DNA of 64,000 bases from assembly GCA_024803745.1 (NCBI GenBank), contig JANJXV010000024.1, forward strand, positions 22,233,927 to 22,297,926, read 5' to 3'. Both the position numbers and the translations under genes were made by a program. Within the stretch, counting starts at the first letter, position 1. The number at the start of each line of letters is the position of its first letter. The notes under the pieces were generated by a model. It was not told the DNA's origin. It searched no databases and saw only the letters and a list, made by a program, of their open reading frames with translations. This DNA comes from Megascapheus bottae. Lineage: Eukaryota > Chordata > Mammalia > Rodentia > Geomyidae. Positions 10,850-21,673 of the stretch are shown here, one piece after another.

Positions 10850-11035
10850 GGCGTTTGGCCTCAGGGCCAGGGCATTCTCGCTTAACTTTTTCACTCAAGG
10901 CTGCTTCTCTAGCACTTGAGCCACATCTCTAGTTCTAGCATTTTTCTGGTTAATTGGAGGTAAGAGTCTCATTGACTTTTCTGCGTGGCTGGCTTCAAAT
11001 CTCAGCCTCCTGGACAGCTTGGGTTATAGATGTGA
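10850..11035 (-). mobile_element. B1-ID composite SINE, diverged
   Basis: Reverse orientation: 'ctcaaggctgcttctctagc', 'acttgagccacatctctag', 'ggttaattggaggtaagagt', 'tctcagcctcctggacagct'. Older than most other copies here. Confidence 0.82.
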
Positions 11036-12119
11036 ACAATATAGATTTGAACAATAATTCTGCTTCTGAACAATTTTTTCTGTGGTCTGGCCATAAATCT
11101 TTCCAATTTCTCTTGGTTCCATAAGCATTCCAATCTCCAGTATTTGTTACCCAACCATCCATATTAAATACATATACTCCAATCCCTTGCACATTTATCT
11201 CTTCAGTCTTCCATATGGAAAATGCAATTTTAAATTCCAGCATGACCCACAATTAACCAGAAGAACCTGGACAATGATGTGCACATGAGAAAGCGTAGAT
11301 CTCAGATGACCGTTCCACCACTGTCTTTGATTGACAGCCTAATACCTGCACCTTTCATTTTTAGACTCTCTCAATGTCCTCCAGTTTTAAAGAAATAAAA
11401 CCAGATAGAGACTCAGTGAGATTAGATATCTGATCTTCAGTCATATGATTCAATCTACAGCACAGAGCTGGCACCAAGCCTGGCTGTGAATTCCATCTTT
11501 TTCCACTAACCATCATCCTGCAGGAGCAAGATGAGATTCAGAACCAGGAATCTGGGCCACTGGGAAATCTACTCTCCTGTAAGTATAGCTCCTCTGACCA
11601 GAGTGCTTTTCTGCTCAAATTTTAGAGTATTCTTTGGGGGCCTCTGCAAAGTAGCTCATCCATGAGAGATAGATAAAAGAGCATGGCAGAAGTCAGCCAG
11701 TTACCTTTGGAATCCAAGCTCGTAGGGGACGTTCCTGTTTACAAGATCACTTTCTGAACGCCCTCATGGTTGCTTTAACACTGGCTTGGTATGATGTATA
11801 AAGTTCACTTAACAGGACTGCGAATGCATGCCAGGAGATTAACTTTGAAGGAAGCCAAGTCCCAGGTGAAAATGATCACGAGAACACAAGAGAGGCCCCA
11901 TTTCACACCTGATAACACCTACTTTCCTTTCAAATGGGAAGTGGCACATCACTGTTGCTAAGGAGCTGTCCTCTATTCCCCGAACCCCTGGCTGGCTAGG
12001 TCTTTCTCTCTGAGATGCTAGGCCAGCCCAAGCATGATTTGGGGAGGGGCTTGTAAACAATGTGTTGCCACAAACCTGTCCTTGTTCCTCTCTGAACTCT
12101 TTGATGGGTAGGGGAGCCT
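11036..12119. other. intergenic, nothing recognised
   Basis: No recognised gene or repeat. Open frames at 11252-10995 and 12060-11839 on the minus strand have no family resemblance. Confidence 0.5.
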
Positions 12120-12284
12120 TGAGTTCTCAGTGACCAGTGTAATACCTAATGCAAAGTATCCCCTGCCCACGCCGCCCCTCCCCCGCCTCTCTCCCAATCA
12201 ATCTTGCTCTGTATGTATTATGGACAGGTGAGCATTGAATTCTCAGTGCAATAGCTAGTATAATACCTGATGCAAAATATCTAC
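12120..12284 (+). repeat. imperfect tandem duplication, period about 115 bp
   Basis: The unit 'tgagttctcagtgaccagtg' + 'taatacctaatgcaaagtat' at 12120-12160 recurs as 'tgaattctcagtgcaatagc' + 'tagtataatacctgatgcaa' at 12236-12280. The middle differs and is C-rich. Confidence 0.65.
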
Positions 12285-12304
12285 TTTTTCTCTCTAATTT
12301 CTGT

Positions 12305-12460
12305 CTCACGCTCTCACAAGCACAGACACACAAAAAGACAGAGACAGAGAGAAAGAAAGAGAGAAATACAGAGAAAGGGCAAGGAAGGAAGTGGAGGGAA
12401 AGCAGGGCGCAGAAGACAGAAAGGAAAAGTAGAACGGGAAAGGCAGCAAAAACTAGAGGA
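12305..12460. repeat. GA-rich purine tract
   Basis: Long imperfect purine run of AGA, GAGA, GGAA and CAGA units. Open frames on both strands are low-complexity shadows. Confidence 0.85.
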
Positions 12461-12969
12461 GCGTGCAGAAGCTCTGCGGGTGGGATGAAAAGTTGTCATT
12501 TAATAAGCTCATTCCTCTGTATTCTCTGGTAAGGGAGCACCGATGGTGTTTTCAGATCCCAGACACTAATTTCAACTGACACACTATTGCATCCTCCAGC
12601 CCTCTAAATACTTGAGAATCGCCTTTCCTCCAGCGCTGGCTTTCTGCAAAGATGGTGGATGCCCTACCGGGCCAACTCTGGGGACTCACTCCTAGATCTA
12701 CCCAGTGTCACGGTGGGTGTCACAGTCTTAGGCGCCCTAGCTTCCTTTTCACCTACTGAATCCTTGTCCTGAGAGCTGGCTCAAACTTGGGCAACATGTG
12801 GTGACTTTCCAGTGGGGTGACTGCTCCTAGCCTTGTCCTCGCTCACTGCTGACTGGATAAGGTATACAAACGACATTCCTGTAGGTCACCCTACATCGTC
12901 TTCCATGTTATTAGCCATCTCTAAAGGTCGTGTTATTTACATTTATTTCATCTGCCTTTTCTCTTTTTA
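12461..12969. other. intergenic, nothing recognised
   Basis: Moderate GC, apparently unique. No open frame or repeat stands out. Confidence 0.5.
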
Positions 12970-13432
12970 ATGGTTATTTAATTTTAAGTTGATTTTATTT
13001 TGTTGTGATACAGTTACGTAAGTAATGAGTACACTTCTTGTCAAACAGCGCCTCCTCCCCCCTCATTTTTCTCCCACTTTCCCCCATCGTAAAGAGCATT
13101 TCTAAAAGAGTGTCTTGTGTCACTGTTGTATCAGTTTATCCTTTGTCCTTTCTCTCACCATTTTGTTATTCCTCTTCTCTTCCCCAAATCAGATAAAGGT
13201 ATATACAAGACACAGAGTATTAGAATCAAAAAGAGTGATGATAGATGATAAACCAAAGGGGGGGAACGAAAGAACTTCACACAGTGCACTTGAAGCAGCA
13301 TTTTGGTTAGCACCATTTTATATGTTCTTATATACAAAGCTATCCCAGACATATACTCATTGTTGCAAAGGAGGGAAACCATGAAGCCTGTGTTTCTTTG
13401 GGTCTTTCTTACTTTACTTAATACGTTTATCT
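12970..13432 (-). mobile_element. L1 3' UTR fragment
   Basis: Reverse of an L1 3' UTR: 'gttgtgatacagttacgtaa', 'ctcaccattttgttattcct', 'cacagtgcacttgaagcagc', then 'gtttctttgggtctttctta' leading toward ORF2. Closely parallels 47338-47690, so the same subfamily, which is distinct from 3302-4480. Confidence 0.85.
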
Positions 13433-13689
13433 GCCTTTTTAGCAGGATTGGTGTACATGCTTTGCATTTGAATTAAGTGCGGTTATGTCTCCTCTGCTGT
13501 CCAGTTACCTGTGGCCCAGGTAACCACTGGAGGACTCAGATCCAGCAGCTCCTCACAGGAGCTGCCTCCACTGACAGCCTCTTTAACAGCCCTTCTTCAG
13601 TGGACCTGGCACTGCATAGAGTCCTCCAGGGTCTGAGAAAGTTGCTCAGCTGAGAGGGTTTTCTGTCTTACGGAGTAAAAGTATTTCTA

Positions 13690-14012
13690 CTTTTCTACTA
13701 TTATTTTTCAGTAGTGGGATTTTTAACTCAGGGTCTCAAATTTAGAAGACAAATCTCCATTCCTTGGCCTATTCCCCTAACTTTTATTTACTTTAGCTAT
13801 TTTTCAGATAGGATATTAGTCCCCCCCATCCCTAGGATAGCCTGTATACCCATGTCCTCCTAATTGGATAGCTTGGAGTGACATGTGACCCCTCAGAACC
13901 AGCGTTGGGATGGGAACTTGCTAACTTTCTTCCCATGATGACTCACCATGGTCGCCCTGATCTTTGCCTCCCAGGTAACTTGGATTACAGCTGGGAGCTA
14001 CCAGGCCAGCTA
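13690..14012 (-). mobile_element. possible old SINE-type repeat
   Basis: The order 'tcagtagtgggatttttaac', 'cagggtctcaaa' and, at the end, 'cctcccaggtaacttggatt' + 'acagctgggagctaccag' resembles the reverse of a B1-headed composite SINE, much diverged. Family not certain. Confidence 0.4.
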
Positions 14013-14784
14013 CATGTCAACATTACTCTCTAAGCCTTTTGATTCCCTCTTATATAGTCTTCCAAGTAATTTTTGGCATTGCTATTTACTTTAACAAAAG
14101 CTTTTATTTTTGCAACACTTCCATGAGTCAGCAAATAGTATATATCTTTCTAGGCTCCTTGCTAAAGCATTAAATTATGCATGACAGAGGAATGGCTCCC
14201 TTACCCAGCTTTATATTCCAACCACATCCTTGATCGGCCACCGCTTGCTCCTTGCACTGTCCCAGCGTGGGCGCCAGTGCTCTCAGGAGTTGGTTGTATA
14301 ACATCTCCACTCTGTGAGCAGCCTAACCTCCTCCTGTTATGCTGAGAATCAACTCTATTTATAAATCTGGTAGAAGGTGAAGAGATGGATAGAGAGCCTC
14401 GGGCAGAGAAATACTGTTTTATAAGGTACCTATCTTATTTGAGTTCTGCGCATTCCTGACATGGGGGGGGCGGCGGGGGAGGCTTATCTTCCTACAGGAG
14501 AGCAAATTATTTCCTCAGGCTGAGGGTTTCCAGGGGAATGTGTTTTTCGGGTTTCTCAACTGCATCAATCCAGAAATTTTAACCAAGACCAAGATCAATT
14601 AAGTCACGCTCAGAAGGGATTAATGTTGACCTCACCCACTACATGGCTCCATATGAGAATAAGTTGTTATAAGTCAAGCTATGGGGCACCTCTTGGCTCT
14701 CCCTTTTGTTTCCTGTCCTTACCAGGTGACCCCCATTTACACACCCCCCAGCCATTGTTGATGGCGCTACCACGAAACCCTTGC
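14013..14784. other. intergenic, nothing recognised
   Basis: No gene recognised. Holds a short G-run (ggggggggcggcgggggagg at about 14463). The 68-codon frame at 14623-14829 runs into the LTR fragment and has no motif. Confidence 0.5.
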
Positions 14785-14912
14785 CAATCAAGCAGCTGGG
14801 GTCATGCTCTTAAACCTACAGAGCTGTGAGATAAATAAATTTATCATTATAAAGTATCCAGTCTCAAGCCTTCTGTTATAACAAAAGAAAACAGACTAAT
14901 ATATCTAATATA
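14785..14912 (+). mobile_element. MaLR-type LTR 3' end
   Basis: 'gagctgtgagataaataaat', 'ttataaagtatccagtctca' and 'ttctgttataacaaaagaaa' + 'acagactaat' match the typical 3' end of MST/THE1-like LTRs (polyadenylation signal region and terminal bases). The 5' part of the LTR may extend to about 14620 but is too diverged to call. Confidence 0.65.
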
Positions 14913-15997
14913 TTGCTAAGTAACTCACCTGCATTACTGTCCATAAGGTCATGTCTATAACTGTATCACCCCAGTAACGATGCTTAGCAATACCTACCAT
15001 TCTCCACTGTCCTTAAAGTTACTGCTTCCCAAACCAGAGAGAAAAATCTATATAATGTCATTTGTTGATCATATCATCTATTGTTCTAGGGCCCATCAGT
15101 TTCTCTGGTGATGGTGTATTCATGGATGTTTGGCTGTGGATTCTGGACCTATCTTCAGAGCCCCTGCTTCAGGACACCTGTACTATCGTCTGACATGGAA
15201 TGAATGTTCTAGAACCAGAGTCTGGGATAGGAATTCCTATTTTATTATAGGAATACAGGACAAGTAAAGGAAGCTGAGCAAAAGCTATTTCCTTAGTTGA
15301 ATCTGAGCATACTCAAAATAAAAGTCAAAGGATTAGGGGATTTTCCCAGTAGGGAAAATTTGGGGTGGAAATTGCTCCCAATCAATTGGTGTCATGGTAA
15401 AACAAATCAAACAACATTTTGTGTCACGCTGTCAGTCATCCTGTCTCAGTCTGTGGGCTTTCCTTAGGCAGAGGGGGCCCCTAGCCTCTCCCAGGAGCTG
15501 GCTCCTGTCCAGCCAAGAGCAATGCTGCATAGAAGGTGATGCTGTGACCTGCTGGGGACTGGCATGGCAATGGATTTCTAGAAGGAACAATGAGGAGGTA
15601 CCAGGAGTTCCCAAATTTTACAATCCTCCAAAGTTATCTAAGTGTAAGAGAAGTCTAGTAGACAGACTCAGGTGGCTTAAGTCTCTAGACATTGCCAACA
15701 TCAAGAAAACGTTCAAAGAAGTCATAAATAAATGATTGAACTGCTTGCCTGTGTAGGGCTGAAGCCCTGTAAAATCAGAAGAGCCCTTAACATCCTCAGC
15801 ATGACTGTTAGCATCGAGTATCAAAAAGCAAAAGTTAGAAGACCAAGGTTGGTCCCCCTGTCTTATTCTAAAAGGAATGTGCTGAAGTCTGTCTGGGGCT
15901 ATGAAAAAGAGAAAACAGATATAAAACTTGGAATTGTATCTAGTTTTAGCTATATGGGGAAAATACTGGATGTCTAGGTAGATGAAGAGAGCATGGG
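14913..15997. other. intergenic, unassigned 113-codon frame
   Basis: Holds a plus-strand frame 15394-15735 (113 codons, ending SLDIANIKKTFKEVINK) and an overlapping frame to 15977. Neither resembles a family I know, and there is no clear start context. A decayed retroviral internal region or LTR is possible, but nothing in the sequence proves it. Confidence 0.35.
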
Positions 15998-16325
15998 CCA
16001 GCCAGGCATCATTGGCTCATGCTCTTATTTATTCAGTAGGCTGAAATTTGAGGATCACAGTTCAAATTCAGCCCAGGCAGGAAATCCCATAAGGTTCTAC
16101 CTCCAACTGACTCCCAGATCGCTGGGTATGGAGCTGTGACTCAAGATGCAGAGTACTAGCCAAGAAGAAGAAGAAGAAGGAGGAGGAGGAGGAGGAGGAG
16201 GAGGAGGAGGAGGAGGAGGAGGAGGAGGAGGAGGAGGAGGCAAGAAGAAGAGTGGGAGGAAGAGGAGAAGGAGGAAGCTTACAAACAGTGCCTGGGTTTT
16301 GAGTTCAAGCTCCAGGATTGGCACA
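15998..16325 (+). mobile_element. B1-ID SINE carrying an expanded GAG repeat
   Basis: B1 head 'ccaggcatcattggctcatg', spacer, ID arm 'gagctgtgactcaagatgca' + 'gagtactagcc', then a GAA/GGA repeat, then the normal ID end 'cctgggttttgagttcaagc' + 'tccaggattggca'. The repeat has grown from the A/G-rich linker (normally gagcaaaagaagc) inside the SINE. Confidence 0.92.
16160..16240. repeat. (GAA)n(GGA)n trinucleotide repeat
   Basis: About 6 GAA units followed by about 20 GGA units. It gives a poly-Gly frame on the plus strand and a poly-Pro frame on the minus strand; both are artefacts of the repeat. Confidence 0.97.
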
Positions 16326-17129
16326 AAGATTGAAGGGGTGGTGCGGGAGGAAAGAGCACAAGGGAGAGAGAGATCATATGCATACATGTACAGTTTTGTA
16401 GGAAATTGTTTCAAACAATGTTGAACCATATACATTCATGCCCTTGAGAATAATAGGAAATATATTCAGAAAAAATGTCATGAAAAAATTGTTTTGCTCA
16501 CATAATATTGTCTCAGCATAACTGGAAATAATGACCAAAGAATTAAGAGATTATCCAGATATAAATATGATTTATTTAGCTAGACCATGGAAAGATTAAT
16601 GTCAAAGTCACTGTGACTATTTTGAAATATCTTGCAATATTGTATCGAGAGGTTTATTATTTTGCATCGAAACTAGCATTTATTTCAATTTAAATACTCT
16701 GAGTCCAGCTAAAGAAATTTGAAGCATAATGTTCAATAAAGATGACCAAATACCCGAACCCAGATCAACTTTCTGAAAGGATTGACTCAAAGAAAAATAT
16801 TGCACAGGTCTAGGACAAAATACTATCTGCTTCAGACTTGAGTATCCTATACACAGTAGATAGAATTTAGGTTAGAAATTCAAATCAGAAGAGGAAGAAA
16901 AAGGGAAGAGGAGGAAGGGGAGGAGTAGGAATGGGGAGAAACAAGAAGGGGAGGAGGAGGAACAGCCAACTTCAGAAAAGAACAGTAGAAGTCCATAGAC
17001 AATCAATCCAAATATTGGAAATATTGGTGCATGTTTTAAATATTCAGATTGAGTGTAGAACCCTAAGGACTCTCTGGCCACTCAAGCAAGTATTGAAAAT
17101 TCTTACTGAAGAAAGACACTTAAGGAGAG
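16326..17129. other. intergenic, nothing recognised
   Basis: AT-rich. A short GA-rich tract lies at 16880-16970. No gene recognised. Confidence 0.5.
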
Positions 17130-17235
17130 CGTAGGCTGACATTGTCCCAAAAGGAATGTACTGGTTTCCTGACTTGTGTGATTGTGGCCCCTGTGTCCAT
17201 CACCTTTAGAATAACAATAAAATTTAAACAATGAA
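17130..17235 (+). mobile_element. very short L1 3' end
   Basis: 'gacattgtcccaaaaggaat' + 'gtactggtttcctgacttgt' + 'ggcccctgtgtccatcacct' ending in 'aacaataaaattt'. Same terminal segment as at 1625-1755. Confidence 0.72.
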
Positions 17236-18757
17236 AAAACACTTACGGCCTCTTTACCATGGGCTAATGGCATAAAAGCAACACTTGTGAAATCTACCAA
17301 AATTCGGTAAGTGCAGTGGGAGTCAGTGACTTTGGCGCCACGACCCACTTCCTTCCTCCTTTTTCCTAGCTCCATGTGATGGAAAATCCCCTCCAGGGGT
17401 TGTGCAACTACAATACCAGGCTTCATTTCCCCAAGCTTCCGAGGAGAGCTATAGATAGCATCTTCTTAGAAGCAGTAAATAGGCAGAATCTGTCATCCTT
17501 CCCCAGTTGCTTGTTGCATAAGCTAATTTCCAGGACAGGCAAGAGGTGAGCTCAGAGCCAGGTTCTCTAGCTATGCGCCCAACAGCACAGAAACTCCATC
17601 TCCGGTTCCTTGATAATGCAGAGCCCCCAGTCTAACCACCCATATGGTAGAAGTTCCACTCCAAAGAAGATGAGCCAAGAAGAAGCTATTTCCATGTCTA
17701 GCACCTTTCAGCCCAAACAGAAGTGTCACAGATACAACGCTACATCCATGCCCACCCTCAGTTCCAGACAATTTTCTCAGTGAGAAACCCAAGTCATAAA
17801 ACCAAAAGCCTTAAGAAACTGCCTTCATTTGTAACAGAATTTGGGAATATTCAAGTACATCCAAGGATACTTTCAGAAACAGTGACAGTTTTAATGTAAA
17901 GCCTTTCCCCAAAGGGAGGATGACAATTCGTAAGAACTACATGACCAACTGTGGACTACATAGTTTAATGGAGAGAACCAGAGGAAGAAAGAACTAAATG
18001 TCTTCCTTGAATAGGAGCAGCTGTCAAATTCTGGCCTCAAAATTAACTCTGAAAAGGAATCAAAACTTACTAGTTATAACATAAAAAGTAGGACCATCAG
18101 CTGGCTGTCAGTGGCATTTAGGAATGGGACGTGGTCAGAGTAATGAAAAGGTCACCTCAAGATGCTATGTATATGTCTAGCCGAGCCTGAGCTCAGAGGA
18201 GACACAGCTCAGGGCACTAAGGAAGGGAAACAGAATCACTAGAAGCCACTAAGTCAACAAAGCCACTAAGTTGGTCCATCTAAGGCATCAGTCATATTGA
18301 TTACAAAGCCCCAATAACAACCCCCTCAAGATGGCGGTACCACTATTGACAACGAACAACTCGCTCTCTAAAAATGTCCACTTTTTAACAAAATGTAGAA
18401 CAAATGCAAAGGAACGGGAATATGTGACCCACAGGGGAAACATAGATGACAGAATATGCATGTGGGAGACGACAGAGGTCACATTTAACTTTAAAGAAGA
18501 CATTACAATTAACTAAAGCAAACACTATGGCAACACAAAGTATAAACAGAAATCCTAGAGCCTAATAGGTTGAATGAAAATTTCGTAGAGGAATTAAATG
18601 GTGTATTTTAACTGACAAAAGATGTAATTAACAAAGACGGAAGACATTGAAAATTAAAAAAAAAGCCTCATAGAAATAAAGGTCATTACTAAGTACACTA
18701 AAATACATGTAATGGGATAACCAGAATAGAAAAGCTACATAGAATCATTAAAAGAAA
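17236..18757. other. intergenic, nothing recognised
   Basis: Apparently unique. The frame on the minus strand at 17426-17103 (107 codons, starting MKPGIVVAQPLEG) is the longest and has no recognisable motif. Its 3' half overlaps the L1 end at 17130-17235, so it is unlikely to be a gene. Confidence 0.45.
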
Positions 18758-19110
18758 GGCCAAGCATATTGAGACATGCTTATAATCCCAGCTAGTCAAA
18801 AGGCAGAGAGAAGGAAGATGGTGGTGCCAGGCCTGTATGAAGAAAAAGCTAACGAGACCTTCAACTCAACCAATCACCTGAATATGGTGGCATGTATCAA
18901 TCATTTAAGCTACATGGGAGATGGAGTGTAGATGTAGGAAGTTTACAACTGAGGTCAGTCTTGGGCAAAAATGTAGGACTCTTTGGGGAAAAAAAAACCC
19001 TAAAAGCAAAACAAACTAACAAACAAAAAATTCCAGGGGGCCTGGCTCTAGTGATCGAGTGCCTTCCTAGTAAGTTCAAAGCCCTGAGTTTAAACCCTAG
19101 TAAGGCCAAT
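18758..19110 (+). mobile_element. diverged B1/ID-type SINE cluster
   Basis: 'acatgcttataatcccagct' (B1 head), a second head-like stretch at 18885-18960, and an ID-like end 'cgagtgccttcctagtaagt' + 'tcaaagccctgagtttaaac'. Probably two old SINEs or one B4-like composite. Confidence 0.6.
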
Positions 19111-19199
19111 GGTTGAGTGTTTTCTAAAATTAAAGTAAAAAATACTAATTTACACATTCCTAAAGGTCTTTAAATGCCAAATAAACACAAAGGCATTTA

Positions 19200-19525
19200 T
19201 AACAAACACAGCAAAACTGCTGAAAGAGAAAGAAAAACAATTTTCAAATTGGCAAGAAAATTATGATTTCCCACACACAAGTAACTTCAGTAAGACAAAA
19301 TGCTGGTATCTCATTGGCAATGGTTGAGAAAACAATCAATAAATTTGATGTATTTAAAATGCTAAAAAGAAAATACAAGCCCCAGGAATTCTACACTCAG
19401 AAAAATCACCTCTCAAAAATTAAGCAAAAAGGAAGATATTTCTAGACAAATTAAAATAAGGAATTTGTTACTGACACATCAATATTACCAGAACTACTAA
19501 TGGTAGCTCTTCAAACTGAAAGCAG
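19200..19525 (+). mobile_element. ancient L1 fragment
   Basis: Segment around 19385-19445 ('caggaattctacactcagaa', 'aatcacctctcaaaaattaa', 'agatatttctagacaaatta') resembles a conserved block of old mammalian L1 (L1M-type) 3' regions. Strongly diverged; no open frame worth noting. Confidence 0.6.
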
Positions 19526-19764
19526 ATAACTTTGGGCAGAATTAGGATATACATAAAACAAACCCCCAAACAAATAACACTGATAAAAGTAACTTGCAAA
19601 ATATAAATAAAAGTATGAATCCATAGTTCTTTTCCTGCCCTCCTATCTCTTTTCTTACTCTATTCCTTCCTCTTTCTCTTACATTCTTCTTCCTTTCTCC
19701 TCCCTTCACTTTTTCTTTAACTCTATTCATCTATTTCTATTTCTATCTCTCTTTTCTTTTTTTG

Positions 19765-19945
19765 GCCAGACCCAGGCTTGAGCTCAGGGCCTGAGCACTG
19801 TCCTTGGGCTTTCTCAAGGCTAGCACTCTACCACTTGAGCCACAGTACCATTTCTGGATTTTTCTATTTCTGTGGTACTAAGGAATCTAACCTGGGTCTT
19901 CATGCATGCTAGACAAGCACCCTACCACTAGGCCAAACTCCAGTC
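19765..19945 (-). mobile_element. ID-dimer SINE
   Basis: Reverse ID dimer: 'gagctcagggcctgagcact', 'ctagcactctaccacttgag', 'ggtactaaggaatctaacct', 'catgcatgctagacaagcac'. A near-identical partial copy follows at 20012. Confidence 0.92.
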
Positions 19946-20011
19946 TCTACTTCTATTTCTGTCTCTATCTCTATCTCTATGTCCATCTCTATCTTCTCTA
20001 TCTCTATCTTT
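19946..20011. repeat. imperfect (TCTATC)n repeat
   Basis: TCTATC/TCTATT hexamers between two same-direction ID SINEs. It probably formed in the pyrimidine-rich tail (minus-strand A-rich tail) of the second SINE. Confidence 0.88.
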
Positions 20012-20164
20012 GAATTCAGGGCCTGAGCACTGTCCTTGGGCTTTCTCAAGGCTAAGAGCTCTACCTCTGAGCTACAGCACCACTTCTGTTTTTTTTTTTA
20101 CTGTGTATGTGGTACCGAGGAATCAAACCCAGGTCTTCATGCATGTTAGGCCAAACTCCTGGCA
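20012..20164 (-). mobile_element. ID-dimer SINE, second tandem copy
   Basis: Same elements in the same order as 19765-19945 ('gaattcagggcctgagcact', 'ggtaccgaggaatcaaaccc'), with the end shortened ('gcatgttaggccaaactcct'). Confidence 0.9.
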
Positions 20165-20165
20165 C

Positions 20166-20285
20166 TATCTTTGATTTTTTTTGAGACAGGATCTATGTAG
20201 TTTATTTTAATCTTGAACACCAGACAAGTCTCAAAATATCATTAGATGAGATGACAGACACATTCCATCATGTCTAGCTGCTCTT
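20166..20285 (-). mobile_element. B1-like SINE
   Basis: 'tttttttgagacaggatcta' + 'tgtagtttatttt' + 'aatcttgaac' is the reverse of a B1 body (compare gagacagggtctc...cttgaac). Diverged. Confidence 0.55.
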
Positions 20286-20731
20286 CTATTTGTTGTTTTA
20301 AAAGCAAATCATTTAAAACATTAAGTACAGAAATAAACAATAATTACGGAAGTATAATACATTGAGCTGTAAGAGTACCTGTGATATGTAACTGTTTTTT
20401 GAAATAATGCCCTGATACCAAATGGTAACTTGAATCTGAGGAACAAAAAGAGAAACAGAAAATGTTTCCCTTCTCTGCTTCCTCCCACATCTCAAGAACA
20501 TACATCTTTGAGTTCAACAGTACAAAGAAGCAGAGACAAAGTCTATGAGTTTCTAGGGCTGGAGTAGAAGATTTACTTGCATCTTCCTTAGTTGGAAGAG
20601 TAGAAGTAGATCTTCTATGGAAGGAAAGACACAGGATCTGTGTTTTGTACACAGGGTCTGATTTTATAATGATGATAATGGAAAATTAAGAGTCAGGATT
20701 TTTCAGGATACAGAACACGACTTGGTGAAAG
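20286..20731. other. 3' flank of the OR9A gene
   Basis: Holds the likely 3' untranslated region of the minus-strand receptor gene. Minus-strand frames here (62 and 102 codons) lie downstream of the stop and show no motif. No polyadenylation site can be assigned with confidence. Confidence 0.45.
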
Positions 20732-21673
20732 CTAATCGTGGAGGAGCTGGCAGCAGCGTTTCACTCCATCCCGAAGGGCCTCTTTGACTTTGTCATTCCG
20801 GAGGGTGAAGATGAAAGGATTCAGAAAAGGAGTCACCACGGAAACCATCAGTGAGGCTATCCTGTTGTACTCAGCTGCCTGTGTTTGCTTGGGTTTCACA
20901 AAGAGGAACAGGCAGCTGCCATAGCCAATCACAACAAAAGTGAAATGGGAGGCACAGGTGGAGAAGGCTTTCCTTCGGCCAGAGCCTGAGGGGATCTTGA
21001 GGATGGTGGCGATGATGTAGGTATAGGAGACGATGGTAGTGATCAAAGAACCAACAATAATGAAAACAGCCCTTACAAAAAGGATAATGTGTATGAAATG
21101 AGGGTCATCACAGGAGAGTTTGAGCAATTGGCCTCGGTCACAGTAAAAATGGTCTATTAGGTTTGATTTGCAGAAAGTGGATTGAAAGGTAGCATAGACA
21201 GGCCAGATTTCAGAAAGGAACCCAAACACCCAGGCCACAGCTACCACCCAGATGCAAGTGTGGCTGCTCATGATGGTGCTATATCTCAAAGGGTTACAGA
21301 CAGCCACGTAACGATCCACAGCCATTGCTCCTAGCAAGACAAGCTCAGTGGTCCCCAGAGAGAGGTATAGGAAAAGTTGGGCAATACAGCCATTTGAAGG
21401 TATTGTCTGCATTCCAGGAATCAACAACCCCCAAAGCATCACTGGAACAATTATAGTAGTAAGCAGGATCTCCAGGATGGAGAGATGGCCAAGGAAAAAG
21501 TACATGGGGGACCGAAGACGTTTGTCAGCACAGACAATCATGATGATAGTTGTGTTTCCCAGGAGTGACACTGAGTACAGCACAAAGAATGTCGTAAAGA
21601 GAATGTAGTGTAGCTCCCGGGATCCAGGAAAGCCTAGGAGGAAGAAGTCAGTGACACTGGAGTGATTGTCCAT
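20732..21673 (-). CDS. OR9A2: olfactory receptor, subfamily 9A (OR9A2-like)
   Basis: Intact single-exon class II olfactory receptor of 313 residues: an odorant-binding, Golf-coupled seven-helix receptor of the ciliary membrane of olfactory neurons. The start is the ATG at 21671-21673 (MDNHSS). The codon before it is GTG and the one before that a stop, whereas human OR9A2 begins with two Met, so the first Met codon appears lost. Visible features: N-terminal N-glycosylation site (NHS), GN in helix 1, PMYFFL before helix 2, MAVDRYVAVCNPLRY at the end of helix 3, SYTYI in helix 5, KAFSTCASH leading helix 6, PFLNPFIFTLRN in helix 7, and tail VKEALRDGVKRCCQLL as in human OR9A2/OR9A4 (from memory). 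No frameshift or internal stop. PIP on the plus strand 31 kb away favours OR9A2 over OR9A4; the exact orthologue is inference. Confidence 0.95.
   Translation of the reverse strand: MDNHSSVTDFFLLGFPGSRELHYILFTTFFVLYSVSLLGNTTIIMIVCADKRLRSPMYFFLGHLSILEILLTTIIVPVMLWGLLIPGMQTIPSNGCIAQLFLYLSLGTTELVLLGAMAVDRYVAVCNPLRYSTIMSSHTCIWVVAVAWVFGFLSEIWPVYATFQSTFCKSNLIDHFYCDRGQLLKLSCDDPHFIHIILFVRAVFIIVGSLITTIVSYTYIIATILKIPSGSGRRKAFSTCASHFTFVVIGYGSCLFLFVKPKQTQAAEYNRIASLMVSVVTPFLNPFIFTLRNDKVKEALRDGVKRCCQLLHD

Noticed and set aside
16097..16435. Poly-proline / poly-glycine frames on both strands
   Set aside because: They are translations of the GGA trinucleotide repeat inside a SINE.
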